A stretch of 64,000 bases of DNA, taken from NCBI RefSeq assembly GCF_000521805.1, contig NZ_JAMB01000001.1, positions 124,001-188,000 on the forward strand, in the 5' to 3' direction. This document shows positions 48,630 through 61,143 of the stretch, piece after piece (position 1 is the stretch's first letter; each line of letters opens with the position of its first letter). Made by a program: the position numbers and the translations under genes. The stretch is from Marinomonas ushuaiensis DSM 15871 (GTDB lineage: Bacteria > Pseudomonadota > Gammaproteobacteria > Pseudomonadales > Marinomonadaceae). Under the pieces are notes generated by a model. It made no database searches. It was not told the origin of the DNA and saw only the letters and a program-made list of their open reading frames with translations.

Positions 48630-49727
48630 ATGAAATTTTCAGTCGTCCGCGAGACACTTCTTAAGCCACTTCAGCTAGTGGCAGGCGTTGTAGAGCGCAA
48701 ACAAACAATGCCGGTCTTAGCCAATGTTTTGGTAGAAGTTAAAGACCAACTATTAACTCTGACTGGATCTGATCTAGAAGTAGAGTTAATTGGTCATGTT
48801 CCATTAGATGAATGCGAAGAAGGCCGTATTACCGTGCCTGCTCGTAAACTAATGGACATTTGCAAAAGCTTACCAGACAGTGCTGTGATTGAATTCACTT
48901 TAGATGATCAAAAAGCCGTTATTCGATCTGGACGTTCGCGTTTCAGTTTGTCTACATTGCCAGCGGATGAGTTTCCAAACATCCAAGATATGCAAGGTGA
49001 TTTAACGGTTGCGATTGCACAAAACAGTGTGCGTCGTTTGATTGAACGCACCGGTTTTGCCATGGCAAACCAAGATGTTCGTTATTACTTAAACGGCATG
49101 TTGTTAGAAGTGGCTGACGGTCAACTGCGTGTTGTAGCGACCGATGGACACCGTTTGGCAACGGCAGTTGAAGATGCACAAGTAAATGGTGATCTGACGC
49201 AAGTAATCATGCCTCGTAAAGGTGTTTTGGAATTAAACCGTTTGTTAAGCGATACCGATGATGTGGTTGAACTGATCATTGGTGCAAATCATATTCGTGC
49301 GAAAGTAGCGGATTATGTCTTCACTTCTAAGCTCGTTGAAGGCAAGTTCCCAGATTATCACCGTGTTATTCCGCGTAATAACGACAAAATTGTCATTGCT
49401 GATCGTTTAGAATTACGCCAAGTTTTCTTGCGAGCTTCTATCCTTTCAAACGAAAAATACCGTGGCGTTCGCTTAATTCTTTCGAATGGTATGTTGCAAG
49501 TCTTTGCCAACAACCCAGAGCAAGAAGAAGCTGAAGAATCCGTATTGGTTCAATACCAAGGTGATAACATCGAAGTTGGTTTTAACGTGGGTTATTTGTT
49601 GGACGTATTGGGTGTCGTTGACTCTCAAGAAGTCCGTTTGTCATTAAATGACTCTAACAGCAGTGCTTTGATCGAAGAAGCACAAAGCCATGCGGCACAA
49701 TACGTTGTTATGCCAATGCGTCTCTAA
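48630..49727 (+). CDS. dnaN: DNA polymerase III sliding clamp (beta)
   Basis: This 365-residue clamp confers processivity on the replicase. It begins MKFSVVRETLLKPLQLVAGV and shows three similar domains. RYYLNGMLLEV and TDGHRLA are in the middle, and the C-terminal AAQYVVMPMRL ends the peptide-binding pocket. It follows dnaA by 32 bases with a GAGGAAAG ribosome binding site. Confidence 0.97.
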   Translation: MKFSVVRETLLKPLQLVAGVVERKQTMPVLANVLVEVKDQLLTLTGSDLEVELIGHVPLDECEEGRITVPARKLMDICKSLPDSAVIEFTLDDQKAVIRSGRSRFSLSTLPADEFPNIQDMQGDLTVAIAQNSVRRLIERTGFAMANQDVRYYLNGMLLEVADGQLRVVATDGHRLATAVEDAQVNGDLTQVIMPRKGVLELNRLLSDTDDVVELIIGANHIRAKVADYVFTSKLVEGKFPDYHRVIPRNNDKIVIADRLELRQVFLRASILSNEKYRGVRLILSNGMLQVFANNPEQEEAEESVLVQYQGDNIEVGFNVGYLLDVLGVVDSQEVRLSLNDSNSSALIEEAQSHAAQYVVMPMRL

Positions 49728-49815
49728 TGAGATGAAAGAGATATATCCGCTTGGTATTTTAGAAACTGAAATAATTAAGCGGGTCTTCCCTACTCTGATA
49801 TAAGGTTTAAGAGTT

Positions 49816-50913
49816 ATGCCGCTGGTGCGTTTGGACATCTCTCATGTTCGCAACCTTTCTAGTGTGCGCTTTGAACCTTCACCTCAAGTAAATGTCATTG
49901 TTGGCAAAAACGGCAGTGGAAAAACCTCTGTATTAGAAGCCATTCATCTTTTGTCTTTTGGTCGCTCCTTTCGTAGTCACAAACACAAAACCTATATTCA
50001 ACATGAAATAGAACATTGTTTGGTATTTGCCCAGCTACATCAAGATCAAGGCAGTCCAATTCCTGTTGGTTTGCAACGCCATCGAGATGGCCAGATTGAT
50101 GTCCGCATTCAAGGACAGCGAGCGAAATCGGTTATTGAGCTTGCTGAACGCCTTCCTGTACAGCTAATTAATCCAGATGCATTTCGTTTATTAGAGGGTT
50201 CACCAAGTATTCGGAGGCAATTTATTGACTGGGGAGCCTTTCATTTCGATAAAGGCTTCATTCAAGCGTGGCGAGGGTGGCAAAAAGCATTAAAACAGCG
50301 GAATACCTTACTCAGACGTGGTAAAATCTCTAACAGTTTATTGGCGGCATTTGATCAGGAATTGATCCGGCTTGGAGAGCAAGTTAATGAGTCCCGAAAA
50401 GCCTATGTTGAAAAGCTGACACCACATTTCGTTGAGGTATTATCATTACTGACAACGGAACTCTCGGTCAATTTACAGTTCTTTCAAGGTTGGGATTCAC
50501 AGAAAAGCTTACAGATGGCGGTAGAATCTGGGCGTGATCGAGACATTGTACTGGGTTACACGCATACTGGTCCTCAACGGGCTGATTTGCGAGTTAAAAC
50601 GGCCACCGGAGATGCGCTAGATACGCTTTCTCGTGGACAACTCAAGCTAGTGGTTTCGGCACTTAAAATTGCCCAAGGAAAATTACTGATTGATATGGGT
50701 CGCCCGCTGGTTTTTTTGGTGGATGACTTACCTGCTGAATTAGACGCTAATCACCGACAGAAATTGTGTCGATTATTAGAGTCTCTAAACAGCCAAATTT
50801 TTATTACCAGTGTTGAGCCTGACACGACAGATTTTACTTGGGCCGACACAACAGACGTTCGCCAGTTTTCTATGAATAACGGCGAAATGTCATTATTGAG
50901 CAATGGTTTGTAG
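49816..50913 (+). CDS. recF: DNA replication and repair protein RecF
   Basis: This 365-residue SMC-like ATPase helps load RecA at gaps with RecO and RecR. Walker A is VGKNGSGKTSVLEAIHLLSF (about 30-37), the signature region is DTLSRGQLKLVVSALKIAQ, and Walker B is LVFLVDDLPAELD. GYTHTGPQRADL is typical of the family. Confidence 0.96.
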   Translation: MPLVRLDISHVRNLSSVRFEPSPQVNVIVGKNGSGKTSVLEAIHLLSFGRSFRSHKHKTYIQHEIEHCLVFAQLHQDQGSPIPVGLQRHRDGQIDVRIQGQRAKSVIELAERLPVQLINPDAFRLLEGSPSIRRQFIDWGAFHFDKGFIQAWRGWQKALKQRNTLLRRGKISNSLLAAFDQELIRLGEQVNESRKAYVEKLTPHFVEVLSLLTTELSVNLQFFQGWDSQKSLQMAVESGRDRDIVLGYTHTGPQRADLRVKTATGDALDTLSRGQLKLVVSALKIAQGKLLIDMGRPLVFLVDDLPAELDANHRQKLCRLLESLNSQIFITSVEPDTTDFTWADTTDVRQFSMNNGEMSLLSNGL

Positions 50914-50922
50914 GAGTGTTAA

Positions 50923-53346
<2,424 letters not shown>

Positions 53347-53376
53347 TCTGCTAGATTGAACAAAGTGCTAAACATC

Positions 53377-53412
53377 AAAAAGCCCCGACTTCTTAGAAGA
53401 TCGGGGCTTTTT
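53377..53412. terminator. Bidirectional terminator after gyrB
   Basis: AAAAAGCCCCGACTTCT pairs with AGAAGATCGGGGCTTTTT around TAG with one bulged base. It also serves the converging GntR-family gene. Confidence 0.9.
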
Positions 53413-53426
53413 TATTATCAATACTC

Positions 53427-54203
53427 TTATCTAATCTCGTTTATATAGTGATAATTATCAGATAATGCTCTGTGGCTGGCTGTAAGTAACGCTTGATTTT
53501 TGCTGTCAAAGCAAATGTCGTCTATAACCAATACAGCTGTAGGGTTATCTCTTACGCTTAGATTCAAAAGATCCATATCTTCAGCACTGGCAATGTCGGC
53601 TCTTAATGTTTCTCGTACTGCACTGATACGTAAGCCATACTCGTCACGCAAGTTATTTAATAGTAATGCGGGAACGCTATCTGGAGTGCTTGGAAAATTA
53701 GGAATTAGGTGTTCGGGAATAGCTATATGGTCAATCATAACGGGTGAGTTGTTGTGTAGCCGTATCCGAACTAACGAAATAACGTTGCTTGTCTCATCAA
53801 GGCTCAGCTGGCGTTTTTCGACATCTGTTGCTGGTCGTATTTCTATTGATTTAGTAATAGTTTGCGTATTGATCAGCTCATTTTTAGTATTATGCAGGCG
53901 GTAGTATTTGTAAAATCGATCAAGAGTGTGATGTGGTGTACGACCTGTTACAACAGTTCCTATACGAGGCTTTCGTAGAAGCACACCTTGTTTAGTTAGG
54001 ATCTGTAAAGCTTGACGTGCCGTTCCATAGGACACACCAAATTGACGTGCAAGCTCGGTTTCCGCAGGAAGAATGTGTCCCTCAGACCATGTGCCATCCA
54101 AAATAAAATGCATCACTCGCTGCTTCACCTGTTCATACAATGGTGTCGCAGATGGTGTTCGTCCAATACTGCCTCTCATCTTGAGATCTATCTTTGATTT
54201 CAT
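53427..54203 (-). CDS. GntR/HutC-family regulator with UTRA domain
   Basis: This 258-residue regulator has an N-terminal GntR winged helix (PLYEQVKQRVMHFILDGTWS, LPAETELARQFGVSYGTARQ, LLRKPRIGTVVTGR) and a UTRA ligand domain. The UTRA part includes LVRIRLHNNSPVMIDHIAIP and an ending VLVIDDICFDSKNQALLTAS. It is divergent from the second peptide-type ABC operon at 54380, so it is its probable repressor. The ligand would be the imported compound or a breakdown product; this is inference. Confidence 0.9.
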   Translation of the reverse strand: MKSKIDLKMRGSIGRTPSATPLYEQVKQRVMHFILDGTWSEGHILPAETELARQFGVSYGTARQALQILTKQGVLLRKPRIGTVVTGRTPHHTLDRFYKYYRLHNTKNELINTQTITKSIEIRPATDVEKRQLSLDETSNVISLVRIRLHNNSPVMIDHIAIPEHLIPNFPSTPDSVPALLLNNLRDEYGLRISAVRETLRADIASAEDMDLLNLSVRDNPTAVLVIDDICFDSKNQALLTASHRALSDNYHYINEIR

Positions 54204-54379
54204 CTGTTTTTAAACACCTTTTTAATTATATATATTTTTTATTTTAGATATATATTAGATCAAAATTATCACATTTTTAAAACATTCATTTATTTAAAAA
54301 TTAATCCTTATTAATCAATAAGATAATTTTAATATATAGTGTTTATCTGCTCTCATAAAAAATAAAACTTGCAAAAAAA

Positions 54380-55648
54380 ATGATATTTCATTCTTATATA
54401 GGAATGACTAAATTAAATATAGACATTGATGAGAATACATTATTGGGCATGCTTAGTGAGCTTGTCGCCTTAGACAGCTCCTTTCCTCCTGGATCAAGTT
54501 ATCCAGAAATGGCGACCCTGCTTGAACGGATGACAGCGTCACTTGGTGGAACTCACTCCCGAGTGGAAGTGCCTGAAACATTATGGAAAGTACCGGGTAC
54601 TCATGGCTTGCGAACCAATTTAATAGTGCGTCCTGATTTAGCGCCAGAAGGATCGCCTGAAGTCACCATTTATTTCCATGTTGATACGGCTCCTGTTGGC
54701 GATGGTTGGAATCGCCCTGCTTTTCAAATGACGTGTGAAGACAATCGCGTATACGCACGTGGTGCCGCTGATATGAAAGGAGCGATTGCGGCAGCTTTAG
54801 CTGGACTTGAGGCATTACGCTCAGCAGGTCATACATTTGCATTTCAACCTGTGCTGGCATTTTGTACGGATGAAGAAGGTGGTGTTTACCCGGGTATTCG
54901 TTACTTAGCCGAGCAAAACCTTGTGAGCGATATCATTATCAATTTGAACGGCTCCGCTACGCCACGTATTTGGGCTGGTAGCTTTGGTTCGTTGGATCTT
55001 TCATTCGAATTTGAAGGTAAAGCCGCACATTCGGGTCGACCTGAGCTAGGTATTAATGCCATTGAGCAAGCATTACCTGTATTACATGCGTTAACAACAT
55101 TAAAAACTCAAGTCGAAACACGCACTTCGGCTATGCCGCCTCCTCCAACAGCAACTGAGCCTTTACATGCCCTGCTCAATATCACCGCCATACACGGGGG
55201 AGATAAAGGCTCTGCACTTCCTGGTACATGCCGAGTGGTTATAAACCGTCGTTATGCACCGGAAGAAAATGTCGTGACGGTACGTTCTGAGATACAAACG
55301 TGTGTAGAGGCTGCAGCAAAGAATTCAGATCTTGTTGGATGGACTGTGTCAGAAATAGGCCATTTGCCACCAGTAGAGAACACACAAGGTGTCATGTCAC
55401 CTCGTTGGACCGCAGCAATGTCTGCTGGTTATGAGGTACCACTGGATGAGTTTGTGGCTTTTGGTTCAACAACCTCATCAGACTTTGGTTGGATACAGAA
55501 AGCTGGTGGTAGGCATCGTGAAATCATGCTGGGCGGTCTATCTCGACCAGATCGTAATGTTCATGCTGCCGATGAATTTACTACTAAAGAAGATCTGCTG
55601 GGCTTAGCGCGATCAATTGCACTTTTTTTTAGCGCTGATTTTGATTGA
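54380..55648 (+). CDS. M20-family hydrolase with one altered metal-ligand site
   Basis: This protein of up to 422 residues resembles acetylornithine deacetylase and DapE. Visible are HVD (His 100, Asp 102), the bridging Asp 131 in RGAADMKG, the Glu pair 165-166 in CTDEEGG, and His 395 in NVHAADEF. The usual fourth position, a Glu or Asp in a GEPT-like motif, reads INLNGSATP (about 188-195) with no acidic residue. AAHSGRP marks the dimerisation domain. Another ATG at 54404 (MTKLNID) is possible; neither start has a well-spaced ribosome binding site. It opens the ABC operon, so it probably acts on an imported N-acylated or peptide-like compound. No signal peptide. Confidence 0.82.
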   Translation: MIFHSYIGMTKLNIDIDENTLLGMLSELVALDSSFPPGSSYPEMATLLERMTASLGGTHSRVEVPETLWKVPGTHGLRTNLIVRPDLAPEGSPEVTIYFHVDTAPVGDGWNRPAFQMTCEDNRVYARGAADMKGAIAAALAGLEALRSAGHTFAFQPVLAFCTDEEGGVYPGIRYLAEQNLVSDIIINLNGSATPRIWAGSFGSLDLSFEFEGKAAHSGRPELGINAIEQALPVLHALTTLKTQVETRTSAMPPPPTATEPLHALLNITAIHGGDKGSALPGTCRVVINRRYAPEENVVTVRSEIQTCVEAAAKNSDLVGWTVSEIGHLPPVENTQGVMSPRWTAAMSAGYEVPLDEFVAFGSTTSSDFGWIQKAGGRHREIMLGGLSRPDRNVHAADEFTTKEDLLGLARSIALFFSADFD

Positions 55649-55698
55649 AAAATTAATGAAATATGACCAACTTTGTCAAATCAAGGGGTATCAAAACT

Positions 55699-57261
55699 AT
55701 GAAAACTGAATTGAATAGACGGCAATTACTCAAGCTTTCTGCGGCTGGAGCTTCAGTTGCATTAACTTCAGGCCTATCTAGTATCTCTGTTGCGGCAACG
55801 AGAGCGGATAACACACTTAGGTTGAGTGTGAATATTACGCCGGGTGTTTTGAATCCTATGTTGTCTCGTGCAGCGGCAGAATACATGATGTCTGAAATGT
55901 TGTATTCTGGCCTAACATCACTAGGCACAGATATGACCGCTCAACCAGATTTGGCGACAGAATGGTCTTCCAATGAAGATGCGACACAATGGCGCTTTAC
56001 CTTACATCAAGGTGTTAAATTTTCCAATGGTCAAGAATTGACATCAAAAGATGTCGTCGCCTCATTTCGCAAATTGCTTGATCCAAAAACAGGTGCACCA
56101 GGCCGACGCAATCTTGGCCCAATCAAAACGGTCGATTCTGATGGTGATTACACCGTTATCGTAACGACTGAAACACCGTTTGCCGATTTGCCTGTTGCCT
56201 TGACTTATCCAACGGCCAAGGTGGTTCCTGCCGATATTATCGCAACGGATTTTGACAGTCTTGCACAAATACCAGTGGGTTCTGGTCCATTTAGACTTGA
56301 AGAATTCAGAGTGGATGAAATTGCTATTTTGGTTAAGAATCCTGAGTATTTTGTTTCAGGTTTACCTTATCTTAATCAAATAGAAATCAAGACCTTCCCA
56401 GACGCTGCTGGCTCTACTGCGGCATTGTTGGCGGGTGAAATCGACATGATTCATGACGTACAACCTACCGACTTTGCACGAATTGATAAAGCTTCTGGAG
56501 TGAGTGGTCTACGTACGCCATCAGGTCGTTTCCTTGATGTTGTAATGGACACAACGGTAGCCCCTTTCGACAATATTTTAGTACGCCAAGCCTTGTCTTA
56601 CTGTGTTGACCGCGAGGCCATGATCGAATTGGTCGCTGATGGCTATGGTACAGCGGGTAATGATAGCCCTATTAACGCAGCTTATCGTTATTACGCCGAT
56701 GCACCGCATAAATCTTATGACCCGAAGAAAGCGAAAGCACTATTAGCAGAAGCTGGATATCCAAATGGATTGGAGCTTGAATTGATTGCGTCAGTGAAGC
56801 CGGGCTATCGCTCTACAATGGCAGTTGTACTGCGTGAGATGGCAAAAGCGGGTGGCTTTGATATCAGCGTGAAGACAATGGATCACTCGTCTTACCTTGA
56901 TCAGGTTTGGAAAAAAGGCAAATTCTATGTTGGTTTCTACAATATGATGCCAACGGAAGGTATGTCATTCAATTTACTGTTTACTTCTGGTGCTTCTTGG
57001 AACGAAACGAAGTGGAACAATACGACGTTCGATGAATACGTACGTCTTGCAGATGAAACAACAGATTCTGAAAAACGTAAGGAACTTTATGCGAATGCTC
57101 AATCATTGATGCAAAAAGAAGTTCCTGCATTAATTCCATGCTTCTTCGATATTCTTGGTGCAAAAGCGGATTATGTAAACGGATATGAACAGCATCCACG
57201 TGGCGCTAGTTTTGCGTTCCATAAGGTTTGGGTTGGCTCTAACGCCCCTGCAAATAAATAA
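55699..57261 (+). CDS. Family 5 binding protein of the second peptide-type ABC importer (Tat-exported)
   Basis: The protein has 520 residues from ATG 55699, which has AAGGGG upstream; the frame opens at 55663. The N-terminus carries a twin-arginine signal, NRRQLLKLSAAG, followed by a hydrophobic stretch and AAT as a likely cleavage region, so it is probably exported folded. Family 5 features are MSEMLYSGLTSLGTDMTAQP, LHQGVKFSNGQELTSKDVVA, IPVGSGPFRLEEF and VRQALSYCVDREAMI. It belongs to the DppA/OppA group; the ligand is unknown. Confidence 0.88.
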   Translation: MKTELNRRQLLKLSAAGASVALTSGLSSISVAATRADNTLRLSVNITPGVLNPMLSRAAAEYMMSEMLYSGLTSLGTDMTAQPDLATEWSSNEDATQWRFTLHQGVKFSNGQELTSKDVVASFRKLLDPKTGAPGRRNLGPIKTVDSDGDYTVIVTTETPFADLPVALTYPTAKVVPADIIATDFDSLAQIPVGSGPFRLEEFRVDEIAILVKNPEYFVSGLPYLNQIEIKTFPDAAGSTAALLAGEIDMIHDVQPTDFARIDKASGVSGLRTPSGRFLDVVMDTTVAPFDNILVRQALSYCVDREAMIELVADGYGTAGNDSPINAAYRYYADAPHKSYDPKKAKALLAEAGYPNGLELELIASVKPGYRSTMAVVLREMAKAGGFDISVKTMDHSSYLDQVWKKGKFYVGFYNMMPTEGMSFNLLFTSGASWNETKWNNTTFDEYVRLADETTDSEKRKELYANAQSLMQKEVPALIPCFFDILGAKADYVNGYEQHPRGASFAFHKVWVGSNAPANK

Positions 57262-57279
57262 GTCACAAGGCGTCTGAAT

Positions 57280-58227
57280 ATGACTGTTTCTTATGTAATA
57301 AAACGACTAATTTATCTGGTTTTTACCGCTTTATTGGTTTCTCTAATTGTATTCAGCGTCACGCAGCTTTTGCCTGCTAACGCAGCCACAATGATTCTTG
57401 GTGAATATGCCACGGATGAAGCGTTAGCGATATTGAATAGCAAACTGGGATTAGATGATCCCGCGGCTGTTCAATATCTGCGTTGGCTAGGGAATGTGGT
57501 ACAAGGAGATTTTGGTATCTCCCTTCGCACCAGTCAACCTGTAGGTCCGACTATTCTAAACGCGTTTGGAAGATCAGCTATTTTGGCGGTCACATCACTT
57601 TTGTTGGTTTGCATCATTGCGATTCCTCTTGGTGTGTTAGCGGCATCTCGTCGTGGTAAACCAACAGATCTTGGTGTTTCTTTGGTGTCTTATATTGGCG
57701 TCAGCATGCCTGAATTTGTATTGGCTACGCTGCTACTTGTTTGGCTAGCTAGCCCTTCTCTTGGTCTTTTTCCTGCTTCTGGATATGTGCCCTTCTCAGA
57801 AGATTTCTGGGGGGCATTGCATCATATCGCCTTGCCTGTATTAACTTTGACGATTGTATTAACCGCCCATATAAGCCGGATGATTCGTTCTGAAATGGCA
57901 GATACTCTCGAGATGGACTTTATTCGAGCGGGTCGGCTGAGAGGGTTATCTAAACGACGAGTACTGTTTCGACATGCACTTCGTAACTCTATGTTGCCAG
58001 CCATTACGGTTATTGCGTTGGATGTGGGTTACTTAATCGGTGGTGTCATTGTGGTTGAAGAAGTGTTTGCTTTCCCTGGTGTGGGTCGTCAATTGATATT
58101 AGCCATACAAAATCGAGATTTACCTATGATACAAGCGGGTGCGCTTATCATGGCGGCGTCTTACGCGGTTGCCAATTTATTAGCGGATTTGGCATACGGT
58201 GCTCTTGATAAAAGGATTAAATATTAA
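57280..58227 (+). CDS. ABC importer permease, DppB type
   Basis: This 315-residue inner-membrane subunit has an N-terminal helix (LIYLVFTALLVSLIVFSVTQ) and a periplasmic loop with LGLDDPAAVQYLRWLGN. The EAA coupling loop is FIRAGRLRGLSKRRVLFRHA. GYLIGGVIVVEEVFAFPGVG and the C-terminal NRDLPMIQAG are also conserved. Its stop overlaps the next start by one base (TAATG). Confidence 0.9.
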   Translation: MTVSYVIKRLIYLVFTALLVSLIVFSVTQLLPANAATMILGEYATDEALAILNSKLGLDDPAAVQYLRWLGNVVQGDFGISLRTSQPVGPTILNAFGRSAILAVTSLLLVCIIAIPLGVLAASRRGKPTDLGVSLVSYIGVSMPEFVLATLLLVWLASPSLGLFPASGYVPFSEDFWGALHHIALPVLTLTIVLTAHISRMIRSEMADTLEMDFIRAGRLRGLSKRRVLFRHALRNSMLPAITVIALDVGYLIGGVIVVEEVFAFPGVGRQLILAIQNRDLPMIQAGALIMAASYAVANLLADLAYGALDKRIKY

Positions 58228-59066
58228 TGCTATTTTTAATAAAAACGCTACGTGCGTTAATGCGAAATCCACAAGGTGCTATAGGTACTGTATTGGTTTT
58301 CTTATTATTGTTGATATCTGTATTTGGCCCATTTCTGGCGCCACAAGATCCTGAAAGCTTTAACTTTGGTTCTCGTTTTGCACCACCTTCTGCAGAGTTC
58401 CTTTTTGGTACAGATTGGTTTGGGCGTGATTTGTTCAGTCGAATTTTAGTCGGTGCTCGTTCTACCGTGTTGCTGGCAATATTGGCGACTTTTATCGGGA
58501 CAGCATCTGGCGCCTTGATAGGCATTTTTTCTGGCTTTGTGGGTGGATGGGTAGATGAACTTATCATGCGAACCATTGATGCCATCATGGCGATTCCCGG
58601 CTTATTACTGGCGTTGATGATATTAACGGTACTTGGCTCATCCAGTCTAAATGCTGTTATTGCAATTGGTGTGGCTTTTGCTCCCGGTATGGCAAGAATT
58701 TCACGTTCCACCACACTAGCCGTCCGCGAACTCGATTATGTGTCTGCGGCTCGTGCGCGTGGGGAAAGTAAACTGTGGATAATTTTTTCCGAAATTCTGC
58801 CAAATATGGTGGCTCCTGTCATTGTTGAAGCAACTATTCGTGTGGCATTTGCCATTATGACATTGGCGACTTTGTCTTTCTTAGGGTTAGGTGCACAGCC
58901 ACCTTCTCCTGAATGGGGATTAATGATTGCTGATGCGCGTGAACATATGTTCCGTAGCCCTTGGCCAATTCTTGCTCCCGGTATTTCTATCGCGCTTGTC
59001 GCTATCGCATTCAATCTTCTTGGAGATGGTTTGCGTGATGTTTTGAACCCTCATTCACAGGAATAA
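58227..59066 (+). CDS. ABC importer permease, DppC type
   Basis: This 279-residue second membrane subunit has the DppC signature FGTDWFGRDLFSRILVGAR, the coupling loop ELDYVSAARARGESKLWIIF, and the end LSFLGLGAQPPSPEWGLM with LLGDGLRDVLNP. It starts inside the stop of the previous gene and is followed four bases later by the fused ATPase gene. Confidence 0.9.
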   Translation: MLFLIKTLRALMRNPQGAIGTVLVFLLLLISVFGPFLAPQDPESFNFGSRFAPPSAEFLFGTDWFGRDLFSRILVGARSTVLLAILATFIGTASGALIGIFSGFVGGWVDELIMRTIDAIMAIPGLLLALMILTVLGSSSLNAVIAIGVAFAPGMARISRSTTLAVRELDYVSAARARGESKLWIIFSEILPNMVAPVIVEATIRVAFAIMTLATLSFLGLGAQPPSPEWGLMIADAREHMFRSPWPILAPGISIALVAIAFNLLGDGLRDVLNPHSQE

Positions 59067-59070
59067 CTGT

Positions 59071-61116
59071 ATGACGCAGACAATGGTATTAGACATTAAA
59101 GATTACAGTTTGACCTATCAAACACAGTCAGGTCCGATACGTATTCTTGAAAACATTAACCTGCAAATTGCCAAAGGTGAGGTGTTAGGGTTGGTTGGGG
59201 AAAGTGGCTCAGCCAAATCCTCTCTTGCCTATTCTGTGATGCGTGACTTGCCGGGACAGGTAGAGATGGAGACCGGTTCCATGTGGTTAAAAGGTGAAGA
59301 CCTGATGACCATGGATGAAGAGGAGCTAATGCATCGCCGTGGAAAACAGATTTCTATGGTTTTCCAAAACGCAGCGACCGCATTGGACCCAACTCAATCT
59401 CTGGGTGACCATGTTGAGGAGACTCTACAAGCTCATCAAGCCGTCAGTAAACTGAATAAGAGTAAACAAGAAACACTGAAACGCGTGTATGAGTTATTCG
59501 AGTTGGTCGGCCTACCTGATCCTATATTGATGGCAAAAAAATATCCGCATGAAGTTTCCGGTGGTGAAAAACAACGGGTTGTCTTGGCAATGGCTATTTC
59601 TTCCAACCCTGATTTGATTTTATTTGATGAACCAACCTCCGCGCTAGACGCCACAACAGCGGTGAACATGTTGGATCTGTTTGCTGAAATGCAGAAAAAA
59701 ATCGGCGTCGCTGGATTGTTTATCAGTCATGATTTAGGTGTTGTTGCTGAAGTTGCAGATAGAGTCGCTGTGATTTATGGCGGCAGAATTGTTGAAGTGG
59801 CGACCGTGGAAGATTTATTTGCTAATCCAAAGCATCCTTATACTCAATCATTGTTGGCCAGCTTACCTAGACCTTCAGATATTAGATACAAACGTGGGCT
59901 TAAGATAGATGAAGGTACACCACCACCAAGACGTGGTGCTGTTCCTAATTGTAATTTTTCTCATCGATGCCCTAAACACGACCCAGCAATTTGTGACCAT
60001 TCTCGTGTGCTGTTAGAAATACAAGATGATCGTAAACTGGCTTGTGTACGCCCTGATGTTGCAGTTAACGAAGAACAGGCACGTTCATCCGATATTTTAC
60101 CGCCCACAACAGACATTGTGTTAGAAGTAAAGAATCTCACCGTTAAGTTAGGTCGAGCTTCTCTTTTAAGTGAGTTGCTTAATAAAGAAGCGACTCAGGT
60201 CCATGCCGTGAACAACATTGACCTTAAAATTCATCGTGGTGAAACGGTCAGTTTGGTTGGCGAAAGTGGGTGTGGTAAATCAAGTCTAGCTCGCGCACTT
60301 GTTGGGCTAAACCCATTCGAAGGTGAGTTATGTTTGAATGGATGTGATATCAAAGCCCTAGATGCAGCTTATCGTGCGGATGTTCAGATTATTTTCCAGA
60401 ACCCTGACAGTTCATTGAATCCTAGGCACACACTAGAAACCATTTTGTCACGAGCGATTAAACTGTACCGTCCTGACATCGCGGTAAAAGAACGCAGTGA
60501 AGCTATTCAAAAGTTGCTTGAACAAGTTCGATTACCTGCTCATTACCGTAATCGTTATCCGCATCAATTGTCTGGTGGCGAGAAGCAACGAGTCGCCATA
60601 GCGCGTGCGATAGCGGCTGACCCTAAGGTGATTATTTGTGATGAAATAACCTCTGGGCTGGATGCGGCGGTACAAGCTGCTATTGTCGCTCTATTGCGTC
60701 AAATTCAGCAAGATACAGGTGTAGCCTTGTTGTTTATCACGCATGATTTGGCAATTTTACGTCACATTGCTCACCGAACGGCTGTTATGTATTTAGGTGA
60801 AATTATAGAAACTCGCTCAATCGCGGGTCTTGATCACGCGCCTTATCATCCTTACACAGAAGCACTTTTGTCTTCTGCTAGCAGTCCTGATCCAAAAACA
60901 GAAACACGGCAAGTTAGGCTCAAAGGTAGTTTGCCTGTGCGGACATCCCTGCTAACAGGATGTGGTTTCGAAAGTCGTTGTCCTAGGCGTATTGGTGATA
61001 TCTGCCATGAACAACCTGCTCCGATAAAATCTACTGCCGAATCATCCCACATTTTAAAATGTCATCATGAAATCGTCGATCTTGAACGCATTGAGCCTGT
61101 TTGGAAATTTACATGA
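59071..61116 (+). CDS. Fused double ATPase of the second importer, with altered first Walker A
   Basis: This 681-residue protein is two oligopeptide-type ATPases in one chain (DppD-like then DppF-like). First half: P-loop GESGSAKSSL (about 46-53) with Ala where a Gly normally precedes the Lys, VSGGEKQRVVLAMA, LILFDEPTSALD. Second half: GESGCGKSSL (about 395), LSGGEKQRVAIARAI, VIICDEITSGLD. Both ends carry Cys-rich segments (CNFSHRCPKHDPAICD and CGFESRCPRRIGDIC), the iron-sulfur-like tails seen in DppD/DppF proteins. The Gly-to-Ala change may weaken ATP binding in one site. Confidence 0.88.
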   Translation: MTQTMVLDIKDYSLTYQTQSGPIRILENINLQIAKGEVLGLVGESGSAKSSLAYSVMRDLPGQVEMETGSMWLKGEDLMTMDEEELMHRRGKQISMVFQNAATALDPTQSLGDHVEETLQAHQAVSKLNKSKQETLKRVYELFELVGLPDPILMAKKYPHEVSGGEKQRVVLAMAISSNPDLILFDEPTSALDATTAVNMLDLFAEMQKKIGVAGLFISHDLGVVAEVADRVAVIYGGRIVEVATVEDLFANPKHPYTQSLLASLPRPSDIRYKRGLKIDEGTPPPRRGAVPNCNFSHRCPKHDPAICDHSRVLLEIQDDRKLACVRPDVAVNEEQARSSDILPPTTDIVLEVKNLTVKLGRASLLSELLNKEATQVHAVNNIDLKIHRGETVSLVGESGCGKSSLARALVGLNPFEGELCLNGCDIKALDAAYRADVQIIFQNPDSSLNPRHTLETILSRAIKLYRPDIAVKERSEAIQKLLEQVRLPAHYRNRYPHQLSGGEKQRVAIARAIAADPKVIICDEITSGLDAAVQAAIVALLRQIQQDTGVALLFITHDLAILRHIAHRTAVMYLGEIIETRSIAGLDHAPYHPYTEALLSSASSPDPKTETRQVRLKGSLPVRTSLLTGCGFESRCPRRIGDICHEQPAPIKSTAESSHILKCHHEIVDLERIEPVWKFT

Positions 61117-61143
61117 TCTCAACATTACTATGGAGATACCGCT

